Shown in pieces: positions 17,863-26,342 of a stretch of 51,312 nt of DNA. The stretch covers positions 1-51,312 of the forward strand of contig JAALLE010000018.1 of NCBI GenBank assembly GCA_011087605.1, in the 5' to 3' direction. The stretch comes from Hyphomicrobiales bacterium (GTDB lineage Bacteria; Pseudomonadota; Alphaproteobacteria; Rhizobiales; Rhizobiaceae). The notes under the pieces were generated by a model, which saw only the letters and a program-made list of their open reading frames with translations, made no database searches and was not told the origin of the DNA. A program made the position numbers and the translations under genes. How positions within the stretch are numbered: position 1 is the stretch's first letter; each line of letters starts with the position of its first letter.

Positions 17863-18626
17863 TGAACAATATTCTCGACCTGCCCGGTTCTGGCGAGCGA
17901 CGCTATCTTCAGATTGCCAAGAATCTGGCGGGACATATCGACAGCGGGACCTATCCAATGGGAACCAAACTGCCTCCCGAGCGGGAGCTGGCGGCATCCC
18001 TTGAGGTCAGCCGAACCACAGTTCGTGAGGCATTGCTGGCTCTGGAACTGATGCGCTATGTGGAAATTCGCCTGGGTTCAGGGGTCTTCGTCTTGCCCAA
18101 GAGCGATCGACAATCATCTGAGGCCGAGACTGTTCTGGCCGACGAAGTGGGACCCTTTGAAATTGTTGAAATGCGCCGTGTGCTTGAAGGCGGCGTCGCT
18201 GCCAAAGCAGCTGAACGCATAAGTGACAGCGAATTGGACCGTCTGACCCAATGCCATGAACAAATGGCATCTTGTGTTGATGATATCCCGGGCTTCGACC
18301 GGGCCGACCGGGAGTTTCATGCACTGATTGCAGAAGCTTCAGGGAATTCGCTGATGGAACGCTATGTTCGCGAACTTTGGCAAATGCGTGGTGGTGCTCT
18401 TTGGCCGCGCTGGTATGACCAGACCCGCAGCCGCGCCAATCGCCTGCAATCGATTGACGACCATCAACGCATATTGACCGCCCTGCGCCGTCGCTTGCCA
18501 GATGTGGCTGGCACCGCAATGCGGGCTCATATCGATATTCTCGCCGACCGGTTTTTTGAACTGGATCTGGACCCCGACGAAGATGTGCACAACGCCAATC
18601 CCATCAAGAAGGACAACCGCCAATGA
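17859..18626 (+). CDS. GntR-family (FadR/FCD) transcriptional regulator
   Basis: A 255-residue regulator. The winged helix-turn-helix at residues 15-78 includes LPPERELAASLEVSRTTVRE. A C-terminal FCD domain of about 155 residues has the DREFHALIAEASGN helix that carries Asp/His ligands for a metal that often helps bind a carboxylate effector. It overlaps TctA upstream and the sulfatase downstream by four bases each, so it is made with the module it probably controls. The likely effector is the transported acid or its desulfated product. Confidence 0.92.
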   Translation: MMNNILDLPGSGERRYLQIAKNLAGHIDSGTYPMGTKLPPERELAASLEVSRTTVREALLALELMRYVEIRLGSGVFVLPKSDRQSSEAETVLADEVGPFEIVEMRRVLEGGVAAKAAERISDSELDRLTQCHEQMASCVDDIPGFDRADREFHALIAEASGNSLMERYVRELWQMRGGALWPRWYDQTRSRANRLQSIDDHQRILTALRRRLPDVAGTAMRAHIDILADRFFELDLDPDEDVHNANPIKKDNRQ

Positions 18627-20104
18627 GTGCAAGCACTCCATCTGAAAAAACCGGACATGCCGGAAGCAACGACGACCCGGATCGCCCAGACATCATATTG
18701 ATCATGACCGACCAGCAGCGCTTCGACACGATCAACGCGCTGGGTGCCAAACACGTGGATACTCCAAATATCGATGCCCTGGTTGAAAGGGGCGTAAGTT
18801 TCAATAATTGCCACATCACGGCACCCAGTTGCGTTCCCTGCCGCGCCAGCGTTTTTTCAGGACAATACCCCCATACCAACGGGGTCACCGCCAATGGCAT
18901 GGAATGGAGCAAAACATGGGTACCGCGCTTGCAGGACCGGGGTTACCAAACTGTATCGATCGGCAAGATGCACACGATTCCCTATGAGGCACCGGCCGGG
19001 TTCGACGAACGCTTCGTGGTTGAAAACAAAGACCGGTATTACGAGGGGCGTTGGTATCTTGACGAATGGGACAAGGCACTGGCCGCCCACGGCTTGAAAA
19101 AACAGCAGCGCTCACAATATCGCAAACGCGATGACTATCGCGAAGCTCTGGGTGCCTTCACCTGGGAGCTACCCGAACATCTTCACTCCGATGTCTTTGT
19201 CGGAGGCATGGCCCGTTGGTATCTGGAAACCAAGCCGGTCGAAAAACCGCTGTTCATGGTGATCGGCTTTCCGGGGCCTCATCCACCCTATGACCCGACC
19301 CCGGAATATGCCGAGCGATATATGGATCGTGACATTCCACTGCCGAATGTCACGGCCGAAGAACTCGAACAACTGCCGCCCCCGTTCAAGGTGAAGCGCA
19401 CCCATGATGTGGAGGTTGATCACGATTCTGTTGCATGGAGCCTTGACCCAACGGACGAGCAATTACACCGTATGCGCGCATTCTATTGCGCCAATGTGGA
19501 AATGATCGACCGGGAAGTTGGACTGATTATCGACGGCCTGAAAGATGCCGGCCGCTACGACAACTCAATCATCGTATTCTGTTCCGATCATGGAGATTGT
19601 CTGGGAGATCACGGGCTCAGTCAGAAATGGGCGCCCTATGATGAGATCACCCGCGTGCCCCTGATCATCAGCGCCCCTGAAAGGTTTAAAGGCGGGCGCG
19701 TGGTCGACGAAATGGTGCAATTGTTTGATCTTGGACCAAGCATTCTGGAATGGGCCGGAGCAGAACTGGACGAAACCCACGAGGCAATTTCGCTGAATGA
19801 TGCATTGCTCGGCGACCCATTTGCGGGGCGTGAGCATGTCTTTTGTGAGCAGAGCGGAGACGTCAATTTCACCGGTGCCAAATACATGACCATGGTGCGC
19901 TCCAAAACGCACAAACTGGTACATTTCATGGATCATGAATTTGGCCAGCTGTTCGATCTGACATCTGAAAAGGGTGAAACCGAAAACCTCTGGGATGATC
20001 CGGACAAGGCTGAAGTCAAGCAGGAACTGCTGGATGTTCTGCGCGAATGGCACATCTCCAGCGCCTACAACACCCGCGCCGCCCGTCGCGCCATGGTCAA
20101 TTAG
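18623..20104 (+). CDS. Type I sulfatase 4 (CVPCR)
   Basis: Sulfatase of 493 residues with a 20-residue polar N-terminal extension, no signal peptide, Asp30-Gln31 in IMTDQQRF, and SDHGDCLGDHG near residue 319. The formylglycine site is Cys70 in C-V-P-C-R: the fourth position is cysteine, where Ser or Ala is usual. The motif still fits CxPxR, but a second thiol three residues away is uncommon. It ends in TAG within an AGGAGG ribosome site for the next gene. It is translationally coupled to the GntR and TctA genes, tying it to this transporter. Confidence 0.92.
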   Translation: MSASTPSEKTGHAGSNDDPDRPDIILIMTDQQRFDTINALGAKHVDTPNIDALVERGVSFNNCHITAPSCVPCRASVFSGQYPHTNGVTANGMEWSKTWVPRLQDRGYQTVSIGKMHTIPYEAPAGFDERFVVENKDRYYEGRWYLDEWDKALAAHGLKKQQRSQYRKRDDYREALGAFTWELPEHLHSDVFVGGMARWYLETKPVEKPLFMVIGFPGPHPPYDPTPEYAERYMDRDIPLPNVTAEELEQLPPPFKVKRTHDVEVDHDSVAWSLDPTDEQLHRMRAFYCANVEMIDREVGLIIDGLKDAGRYDNSIIVFCSDHGDCLGDHGLSQKWAPYDEITRVPLIISAPERFKGGRVVDEMVQLFDLGPSILEWAGAELDETHEAISLNDALLGDPFAGREHVFCEQSGDVNFTGAKYMTMVRSKTHKLVHFMDHEFGQLFDLTSEKGETENLWDDPDKAEVKQELLDVLREWHISSAYNTRAARRAMVN

Positions 20105-20119
20105 GAGGAGACGACCATT
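20102..20119 (+). promoter_or_regulatory. AGGAGG ribosome site and ATT start codon
   Basis: AGGAGG at 20103-20108 overlaps the sulfatase stop codon and lies 8 bases before ATT 20117. No ATG, GTG or TTG is at a suitable distance in this frame. The next TTG (20186) would cut 23 residues of well-formed protein and lacks a ribosome site. ATT is a known rare start, for example in infC. Confidence 0.6.
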
Positions 20120-21490
20120 ACTTTCGGCATCACCGTTTTACCGGAATGGGCTCAGGCCGAGGGCATTGAACCGCTGCTTGATCGATTGCAGGCGGCCCAT
20201 GTGACAGATATCGCCACAAGCCCCTATGTCATGGAGCCGTCCGACGAAGGAACGCGGGAGCCTCCCGCCGACGCCGAATCAGGCAAGGTGCGGTTGCTTG
20301 ATCGGGAGCTTTGGGGACGGCGCGAGATAAAAGTGCGAACCGCGCCAAGCTTCACGCCCGACAAATCGCTTTATGCAAACACAACCTATCAGCCACCGGA
20401 GCCTGATGGCCTGACCCAGCGCGAAGGCGACACGGTTGCGGCGTTCATATCGGCGGCCAAAAAACGTGGCATGAAGGTCTGGTTTCAGGTTCAGTCGGCA
20501 ATTCCTCCCGGTTACAGAGTTCAGTTTGGCGGCCCAACCGAAAATGATCGCCCTCTGGGTCCTGACGGTGAAGCGGGCCCTCCGCGGGTTGACGCAAACG
20601 CCAGTCTCGCCGCTCCTGATGTCCTTGAATATGGACGGGCCATGATGAAAGATCTGGCCCGCGCCTATCCCGACATTGATGGCATCCGGCTCGACTGGCC
20701 CGAGTATCCGCCCTACCACGCCCACGCATTGTTCTTCGATTTCAGCAATCATGCTCTTAAAGTTGCCCGCTCAATGAACATTGATGTGGATCGAATGCGG
20801 CTGCATGCCGGTCAGGTACAACACTTGCTCAGCAGCGGTTTGCGCGATGAATTGCTGAGGAATTGCCCTGAGTTGAATGAGGATAATCTGACAAGAGCGC
20901 TTGTCCAATATCCCGGTGTGCTCGACCTGATCAGCTTGCGCCGAAAACTTTCTGTTGATCTGTTGACGTCGTTTCGCGCAGCCCTACCCCAAAATATGGC
21001 TCTGGTGCCGCAAACTTTTCCACCACCCTTTCAATTATTGTCGGGCTTCGATCTGGCTGGCGCAGCGCAGCTGGTGCAGGGCATTGGCGTCAAGTTCTAC
21101 ACGATGCACTGGCCAATGATTTTGTCGGATTATGCCAAGGCGATGTCGAAGGGGTCTGCCAGGAGCAGCACGATTGCACAGGCCTTGGTTACCGCATTTG
21201 GTACCGGAGAAAATCCACCTGTCGATAGCGCGCAATTTCACTATCCCGAGCCAGACGAAATACACACCGCATCGAACGATGCCATCAGGCAAAAATTTAC
21301 AACCGCGCAAACAGCCGCCGGTGCCTGTCAGATTTACGCGTTCACCCACGCCTATGGACCAATTGATGATGTCATGCGACGCGCCCGCGCCTGTTGGGAA
21401 ACATCCAACGGCAATATGTGGGTCAATCGCTACGGCTATATGTCGAACGAAAAGATCACCGCGTTTGGTGAGTTGGTGAATCCGGTTTGA
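20117..21490 (+). CDS. Unassigned protein, probable TIM-barrel glycosidase-like, ATT start
   Basis: 457 residues counted from ATT 20117. The N-terminus (TFGITVLPEWAQAEGIEPLL) looks like the first strand and helix of a TIM barrel. KKRGMKVWFQVQS near residue 115 and DIDGIRLDWPEYPPYH near residue 185 resemble the strand ends of glycoside-hydrolase-like barrels, with acidic residues placed where catalytic groups often sit. There is no signal peptide. I do not recognise a specific family or reaction. Coupling to sulfatase 4 suggests it acts on the same small substrate, for example cleaving a glycosidic bond after desulfation; isomerase or lyase chemistry is equally open. Confidence 0.7.
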   Translation: MTFGITVLPEWAQAEGIEPLLDRLQAAHVTDIATSPYVMEPSDEGTREPPADAESGKVRLLDRELWGRREIKVRTAPSFTPDKSLYANTTYQPPEPDGLTQREGDTVAAFISAAKKRGMKVWFQVQSAIPPGYRVQFGGPTENDRPLGPDGEAGPPRVDANASLAAPDVLEYGRAMMKDLARAYPDIDGIRLDWPEYPPYHAHALFFDFSNHALKVARSMNIDVDRMRLHAGQVQHLLSSGLRDELLRNCPELNEDNLTRALVQYPGVLDLISLRRKLSVDLLTSFRAALPQNMALVPQTFPPPFQLLSGFDLAGAAQLVQGIGVKFYTMHWPMILSDYAKAMSKGSARSSTIAQALVTAFGTGENPPVDSAQFHYPEPDEIHTASNDAIRQKFTTAQTAAGACQIYAFTHAYGPIDDVMRRARACWETSNGNMWVNRYGYMSNEKITAFGELVNPV

Positions 21491-21496
21491 TTGATT

Positions 21497-22696
21497 TTAA
21501 GCATTCGGCCCGCCACCACGACTGACTGGGATTTCCAAATCGGAACCTCCTGGCAGGGAATGAATCTCCATTTCCGCCCTTGAAACGATAACTCCCAAAC
21601 CGGGCAAAGACGGAACTTGCAGGTTGCCATCCTGCAAAACGATGGGGGTTTCTATCAGTGCATCATAGATCGGGCTTTCGTTGACCTGCCGCTCGAGGAT
21701 CAGAAAGTCTGGCAAAATCGCAGCCATCTGCACACTCATCGCGTCAAGCAGCGGTCCGGCCGGATTGTGCAGACTGGTCTTTACCCCGTGAGCAGCCGCC
21801 ACATCCAAAATCGAGCGGCCCTGTAATATTCCGGTCTGACGCAGGTCCGGCAACATGACATCCAGGCCATCTTTTCCAAGTAAGGACAGAGCGTCATTCA
21901 TGGTCCAGATATTTTCTCCACCAGCAACCAGAATATCTTTCCCATGGGCAATATCCCGCAGGCGACGCAATTCGACCCCATCTGTGTTTTCGGTGTCCAC
22001 CAGATCTTCAAGCCAAAACGGATTGAACTCACTCAGCATCGCAATCGCTCGCGTTGCCATTTTCATGTCAAACCGCCAGTGGCAGTCAACCAACAGCCGA
22101 CACTGATCACCAATTGCAGCCCGCACTGCTGCAACCCGCGCCACTCCTGCCCGCAACAAGTCTTCGTGCTTTTCGATTTCAGTTTGATCCCACCTCAATC
22201 CGTCAAACGGAGCCATTTTCACAGCCTGGTACCCGAGCCGTTGAGCAGCCAACGCCGCTTCGGCAAAACCTTGGGGCGACCGGTCGAAAACACCGCGATT
22301 GATATTGGCATAGACCGGAACCGAGCGGCGGCGGTTTCCACCCAGCATAACACTCACCGGCAGACCAGCCCGTTGGGCCATGCCAGATAACATGGCCTGC
22401 TCGAGTGCTGACAACAGACTGGACATTGAATGGGAAGTTTTGGGAGTGCTAAATCTGGCCAATGCTGGTTCGAATACGACCAATTTTTCACCAGCAGCAA
22501 CCTTCGAAATGTGGGCGGCATCGGCAACCACGGCGGTTTCATGTCCAAAATAACTTGCTTCCCCAAATCCGATGCTACCATCGGAAAACTCCGCCCGAAG
22601 AAAAAGCCATGTCGTTTTTTTCGAGACTGGAACAACGTCCAGATTGACCGTGGCAATCGCAAGCTCATCGGAGTGCAATTCAGGTAAACTTGGCAT
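21497..22696 (-). CDS. Enolase-superfamily enzyme (mandelate racemase type), likely acid-sugar dehydratase
   Basis: A 399-residue enzyme that should abstract the proton beside a carboxylate using a divalent metal. Metal ligands are Asp204 (LLVDCHW), Glu230 (FWLED) and Glu261 (AGGEN). Likely acid/base residues are Lys160 (YQAVKMAPF) and His310 in SLHNPAGP, a pattern seen in sugar-acid dehydratases and related isomerases. ATG 22696 is chosen because GGAG lies nine bases upstream; the upstream frame extension runs into the LysR control region. It is divergent from that LysR gene and convergent with the unassigned barrel protein gene. The exact substrate is unknown. Confidence 0.9.
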   Translation of the reverse strand: MPSLPELHSDELAIATVNLDVVPVSKKTTWLFLRAEFSDGSIGFGEASYFGHETAVVADAAHISKVAAGEKLVVFEPALARFSTPKTSHSMSSLLSALEQAMLSGMAQRAGLPVSVMLGGNRRRSVPVYANINRGVFDRSPQGFAEAALAAQRLGYQAVKMAPFDGLRWDQTEIEKHEDLLRAGVARVAAVRAAIGDQCRLLVDCHWRFDMKMATRAIAMLSEFNPFWLEDLVDTENTDGVELRRLRDIAHGKDILVAGGENIWTMNDALSLLGKDGLDVMLPDLRQTGILQGRSILDVAAAHGVKTSLHNPAGPLLDAMSVQMAAILPDFLILERQVNESPIYDALIETPIVLQDGNLQVPSLPGLGVIVSRAEMEIHSLPGGSDLEIPVSRGGGPNA

Positions 22697-22753
22697 TGCA
22701 TCTTCTCCGTTGGGAAGTTGGTGATTTGATGTTGTTTGGAGTATGGACATCAA

Positions 22754-22772
22754 ACATTCTGTGGCGGAATGT
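22754..22772. promoter_or_regulatory. LysR-type box (T-N11-A dyad)
   Basis: ACATTC-N7-GAATGT is a perfect 6-bp dyad containing ATTC-N7-GAAT, which has the T-N11-A form typical of LysR operators. It lies between the divergent enolase-superfamily gene and the LysR gene, and so could control both. Confidence 0.5.
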
Positions 22773-22778
22773 AACATC

Positions 22779-23687
22779 ATGGTCGACAACAAGAACAACA
22801 TCGTGTGGCAATATTTTCTGGCAGCCTGCCAGCACCGCAACATGACCACTGCTGCAGCCGAACTGAACATTTCGCAACCTGCCCTCACTCAGGCGATTGC
22901 GCGAATGGAGGATTTGCTTGAGGCCCAACTTTTTGATCGCTCGAAGCGCCCGTTCGTGTTGACCCCCTATGGAGAGGTTGTCCGTGCTCATGCGCTGAAC
23001 ATGGAACGCAGCACCGCCGACATGAAAAAACAACTGAACGCCATGCGGCAGGGTATCGGTGGCAGTTTGCGTTTTGGTTGCGGACCTGACTGGGTCAATG
23101 AAATATTGCCGCTGGCCATATCGCGGATGAACAAAACCGCGCCGGATATTCATTTCGACATGCGCGTCACCCTCAATGATGACCTCCACGCCCTGCTTGA
23201 TTCCGGTGTTATCGACTTCTTCTTTTCCGCGATCAGCGATGCCTTTATCGGTTCGGACTACGATATCGAGATATTGCTTCGCGACAACATGGTGGTGGTC
23301 GCAAGAAGCGATCACCCGCTTTGCAGGCAAGGGCCAATCGATTTGGAAAAAACCACCGAAGCTCAATGGGTGCTGACCGGTGATGGAACTTACGGAAGAC
23401 AATTGTTGACACGGTTGTTTCATCAAAATCGCATCGTCATGCCAAAGCCGAGTGTCGAAACAAACTCCGTGCGGGCGATGGTGAATATTGTACGCAGCAG
23501 CGACATGCTGGGTTTCATGTCAACAACCCATCGCGCGGGGTATCCTGATATTGTGCAGGTACCCATCAAAACCGCAATGCCACCGAGGGCCGTTGGTGTG
23601 ACTTGGCGGAGCGACAAACCACTGCTGCCATCTGCCCGCCAATTAGTTGATGAATGCAGTATCGTTGCCCAATCTCTGCAGAAGTGA
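22779..23687 (+). CDS. LysR-family transcriptional regulator
   Basis: A 302-residue regulator. The winged helix-turn-helix includes WQYFLAACQHRNMTTAAAEL and NISQPALTQAIARME; an effector-binding domain follows. ATG 22779 is preferred over the in-frame ATG 22743: it gives the usual LysR N-terminus, GGCGGA lies ten bases upstream, and the T-N11-A dyad then falls outside the gene. It probably activates the divergent enolase-superfamily gene. Confidence 0.9.
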   Translation: MVDNKNNIVWQYFLAACQHRNMTTAAAELNISQPALTQAIARMEDLLEAQLFDRSKRPFVLTPYGEVVRAHALNMERSTADMKKQLNAMRQGIGGSLRFGCGPDWVNEILPLAISRMNKTAPDIHFDMRVTLNDDLHALLDSGVIDFFFSAISDAFIGSDYDIEILLRDNMVVVARSDHPLCRQGPIDLEKTTEAQWVLTGDGTYGRQLLTRLFHQNRIVMPKPSVETNSVRAMVNIVRSSDMLGFMSTTHRAGYPDIVQVPIKTAMPPRAVGVTWRSDKPLLPSARQLVDECSIVAQSLQK

Positions 23688-23699
23688 TCTGCGCACCAT

Positions 23700-25157
23700 T
23701 CATGGAGCCGCCAGCGCTTTGCTGATATCGCCCTTTGGAGGTTCCGGATAGTGCAGGCCACGTTGTGCTGAAAGGCTCCGATTTTCCGCAGGCGGTAATT
23801 CAGGCGGTGTAAATCCATGCAGCTTGCCTTCGCGGACCCATTCCAAATCGATCCCATAGAGGTGATCGATAAGATGTTTTTCCATCCGATTTCGATCGCT
23901 TTCAAAGTCGGGAACCTTTGACAGGTCACGCAGTTCTTCGGGATCGGTTTCCATGTCGAACAGTTGGACATGATTGCCGGCGGGATACCAAATCAACTTC
24001 ATTTTGCCATCGGTCAACATGCGGGTGGCGCCGGTGTCTTCCATGGCTTCAGCGTAAAAATACTTCCGCCTGGTTCCACTGATCATCGACTTTCCCGTGC
24101 AACTGTCTGGAACATCAATATTGGCCATTTCCAACAGGGTCGGCATAATATCCTGCATGCCGACAAGGCGATCATCGACGCTGCCCGGCGTTGTGGCTTC
24201 GTCGCCTTGCGGCCCCATGATGATCATCGGAACATGTGCAGACCCCCGATACATAAGGCGTTTTGCATAAAGTCCGTTATCTCCCAACATATCCCCGTGA
24301 TCGCTGGTGAATAAAATGATTGTATCGTCGAGCAGCAGATGCTCTCGCAAAGTGCCAATTACCCGGCGAAGTTGGTGGTCAATCTGAGTGCATTGAGCAT
24401 GGAATGCGCGGCGCATGTTCTTGATTTTCTCACTGGTCAGTTCGGGCCAATTTCGCCTGACTTTTTGCAACGCCGGGGGCAAGGCATCGGGATCTTCTGC
24501 CCAGTCCCCCAGGAGAGGTTCGTCCATGCTGCGCGCCCTATATGCATCCAAATAAGCCGCAATGGGTACGATGGGCGGGTGCGGGAAATTGAACGACAAA
24601 TGCCAAAATTGCGGTCGCGTCGGATCGCGGCGCTGGATCATCCGGCACATCTGTCGGGACAGCCAATTGGTCGGATGTTGGGCTTCCGACAAATGCCAGG
24701 GTCTGAATTCATAACCATTGTTTGACATGCCGTGGGCATAGCCGTTGCCAGCTTCACCATGATCAGCGAGATCGATTTCCCAGTCGTCAGGACCACCCAA
24801 TTGAGGGCGCCCCTCCTCAAATGAAACCACTTCCTCAAACCCGATGCGGTTCCGCGCCGGGTAAACATGAAGTTTTCCCACCGCTCCGGTTTGATAGCCC
24901 GCATTTCGAAATGTTTCGGCCAACAGTGGCAGATCGGGCATCACCAAATCGGGGATAAATACCCGGTCGCCATGAGTGCGCGGATCGGTGCCTGTCATCA
25001 TCGACCTTCTGGCTGGAATACAGATCGGACATTCAGAAATGCAATTGCTGAATTGAACCCCGTTTCGGGCCAGTTGATCCAATGTTGGGGTGTCAATATC
25101 GCGCCTTCCGGCAGAGCCGAGCAGATGACCCGGCCACTGATCCACAGAAACGAACAA
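23700..25157 (-). CDS. Type I sulfatase 5 (CIPAR), N-terminus offset by an A7 tract
   Basis: Sulfatase with Cys46 (counted from TTG 25157) in C-I-P-A-R, Asp6-Gln7 in VSVDQW, and SDHGDMLGDNG near residue 288. From TTG 25157 it is 485 residues, but no ribosome site precedes it and the first strand is clipped. A proper start, ATG 25183 with GAGG nine bases before it, is in another frame. A one-base backward slip on the A7 tract (plus-strand T7 at 25165-25171) would give MINDKKNNVLFVSVDQW, the normal sulfatase opening. Either frameshifting or transcript slippage restores the frame, or the seventh A is a mutation or sequencing error. There is no signal peptide. It is divergent from the second Tct operon. 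Confidence 0.88.
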   Translation of the reverse strand: MFVSVDQWPGHLLGSAGRRDIDTPTLDQLARNGVQFSNCISECPICIPARRSMMTGTDPRTHGDRVFIPDLVMPDLPLLAETFRNAGYQTGAVGKLHVYPARNRIGFEEVVSFEEGRPQLGGPDDWEIDLADHGEAGNGYAHGMSNNGYEFRPWHLSEAQHPTNWLSRQMCRMIQRRDPTRPQFWHLSFNFPHPPIVPIAAYLDAYRARSMDEPLLGDWAEDPDALPPALQKVRRNWPELTSEKIKNMRRAFHAQCTQIDHQLRRVIGTLREHLLLDDTIILFTSDHGDMLGDNGLYAKRLMYRGSAHVPMIIMGPQGDEATTPGSVDDRLVGMQDIMPTLLEMANIDVPDSCTGKSMISGTRRKYFYAEAMEDTGATRMLTDGKMKLIWYPAGNHVQLFDMETDPEELRDLSKVPDFESDRNRMEKHLIDHLYGIDLEWVREGKLHGFTPPELPPAENRSLSAQRGLHYPEPPKGDISKALAAP

Positions 25158-25164
25158 AACATTG

Positions 25165-25183
25165 TTTTTTTGTCATTTATCAT
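25165..25183 (-). other. A7 slippery tract and out-of-frame ATG of sulfatase 5
   Basis: On the minus strand, ATG 25183 is followed by ATA-AAT-GAC and seven A residues, then C. A-AAA-AAC, the last seven bases of this run, is a classic -1 slip site. Slipping back one base after the second AAA codon enters the sulfatase frame as AAC-AAT-GTT. Confidence 0.5.
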
Positions 25184-25293
25184 GCTCAAACGCCTCGAAG
25201 ATCGTTGCAAAAAACCAATAATAGTATAATCTAAACCGGCATGAGAAAACAATATAATAAGCTCAGATTATTCTAACATCGTGAGAGGAAATT
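25184..25293. promoter_or_regulatory. Divergent promoter region of sulfatase 5 and second Tct operon
   Basis: TATAAT occurs at 25225-25230 and again at 25253-25258 on the plus strand, so -10 elements for the Tct operon are likely, but no good -35 box is at 17 bp. TAATCTAAA (25227-25235) also occurs upstream of the first Tct operon (14721-14729), a possible shared control element. Confidence 0.35.
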
Positions 25294-26268
25294 ATGAAAA
25301 AACTCCTAGGTATACTCGCTGCTTCAGCTATTGCGTTTACAGGTTCTGCGTCGGCTGCAGGGTGGCCCGAAAAGCCGATTAAACTCGTTGTTCCGTTTAA
25401 GGCTGGAGGCACATCAGATCAGGTCGGACGCGTTTTGCAGGCCGGAATTCAGGAAAACAAAATCCTCGACCAGCCGATCACAATCGTCAATGTCGGCGGT
25501 CATTTTTCGATTGGCGCGCGCCGGGTTAAAGAGGCAACGCCAGATGGATATGAATTCCTGCTGATCCACATTGCATTGATGGGTGGCGAAGGCACAGGGG
25601 CGCTCGACTTCGGCTGGCGTGATTTCAAACCAGTAGCCGGGCTTGGAGAATTCTGCATTGCACCGATGGTGCGCAAGGATTCTGACATTAACTCAATGGA
25701 AGAGCTGCTCGCCAAGGCTAAAAACGAACCCGACACGTTGATTTTTGGTGCCAATCTGGGTGCGATCAACCATCTTGCGGGCCTGATGATTCAGGAATCC
25801 AATCCAGGGTCAAAATTCCGCTTTGTTCAAATTGGTGGCGGAACGGCAAACTACACGGCGCTGACCGGAGCACAAACCAATACAACCGTATTGTCAGGCG
25901 CCGAAGTTGTGCAGTTCACTCAGCTTCCTGATGGCACCGACAACCCGGAATCACAGATCAAACCGCTGGCCTATTCTGGTTCAGAACGGTTTTCAGGCAT
26001 GCCGGATATTCCCACGCTGAAAGAGCTTGGTTATGACGTTCAGTTCTGCATCAATTCATGGGTGTTTGCTCCCAAGGACGCTCCTGCAGAAGCGGTTGAA
26101 GGCATGGCAAATGCGCTTGAAAAATCTGCTCAGACCGACCGCTATAAGGCGTTCATCAAGAAGAAGGGTTTTTCCGACAACTTCCTGAAAGGTGACGCTT
26201 TGCAGGCAAGCATGCAGACAACATGGGACGCTATTGAACCCATCGCTAAACTGGCAAAGAAAAAATAA
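25294..26268 (+). CDS. Tripartite tricarboxylate transporter binding protein (TctC/Bug family), module D
   Basis: Periplasmic binding protein, 324 residues. A signal peptide (residues 1-22, ending ASA-A) precedes WPEKPIKLVVPFKAGGTSDQ, the family motif. It is similar in layout to the module C protein but clearly diverged, so it probably binds a different acid. A GTGAGAGGAAATT ribosome site precedes the ATG. A strong hairpin follows the stop. Confidence 0.93.
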   Translation: MKKLLGILAASAIAFTGSASAAGWPEKPIKLVVPFKAGGTSDQVGRVLQAGIQENKILDQPITIVNVGGHFSIGARRVKEATPDGYEFLLIHIALMGGEGTGALDFGWRDFKPVAGLGEFCIAPMVRKDSDINSMEELLAKAKNEPDTLIFGANLGAINHLAGLMIQESNPGSKFRFVQIGGGTANYTALTGAQTNTTVLSGAEVVQFTQLPDGTDNPESQIKPLAYSGSERFSGMPDIPTLKELGYDVQFCINSWVFAPKDAPAEAVEGMANALEKSAQTDRYKAFIKKKGFSDNFLKGDALQASMQTTWDAIEPIAKLAKKK

Positions 26269-26286
26269 CCTTCCTTTGACGACCAT

Positions 26287-26311
26287 CGCCCGGACATGAT
26301 CTGTCCGGGCG
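26287..26311 (+). promoter_or_regulatory. Strong hairpin between TctC and TctB genes
   Basis: CGCCCGGACA pairs with TGTCCGGGCG across a 5-base loop (10-bp stem). As after the ABC binding-protein gene at 5454, there is no U-run, so it more likely protects the upstream message or partly attenuates transcription than stops it. Confidence 0.6.
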
Positions 26312-26342
26312 GTTCAACTTTGGCGGCTGAGAGGGGATAGCT

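Noticed and set aside
18623-21490. Stop-codon readthrough fusing sulfatase 4 to the barrel protein (same frame, TAG at 20102)
   Set aside because: An AGGAGG site overlapping the stop and a start-like codon at ideal spacing explain separate translation better.
25165-25171. T7 run as a terminator for a rightward transcript
   Set aside because: No GC-rich stem precedes it, and it lies within the start region of the leftward sulfatase.
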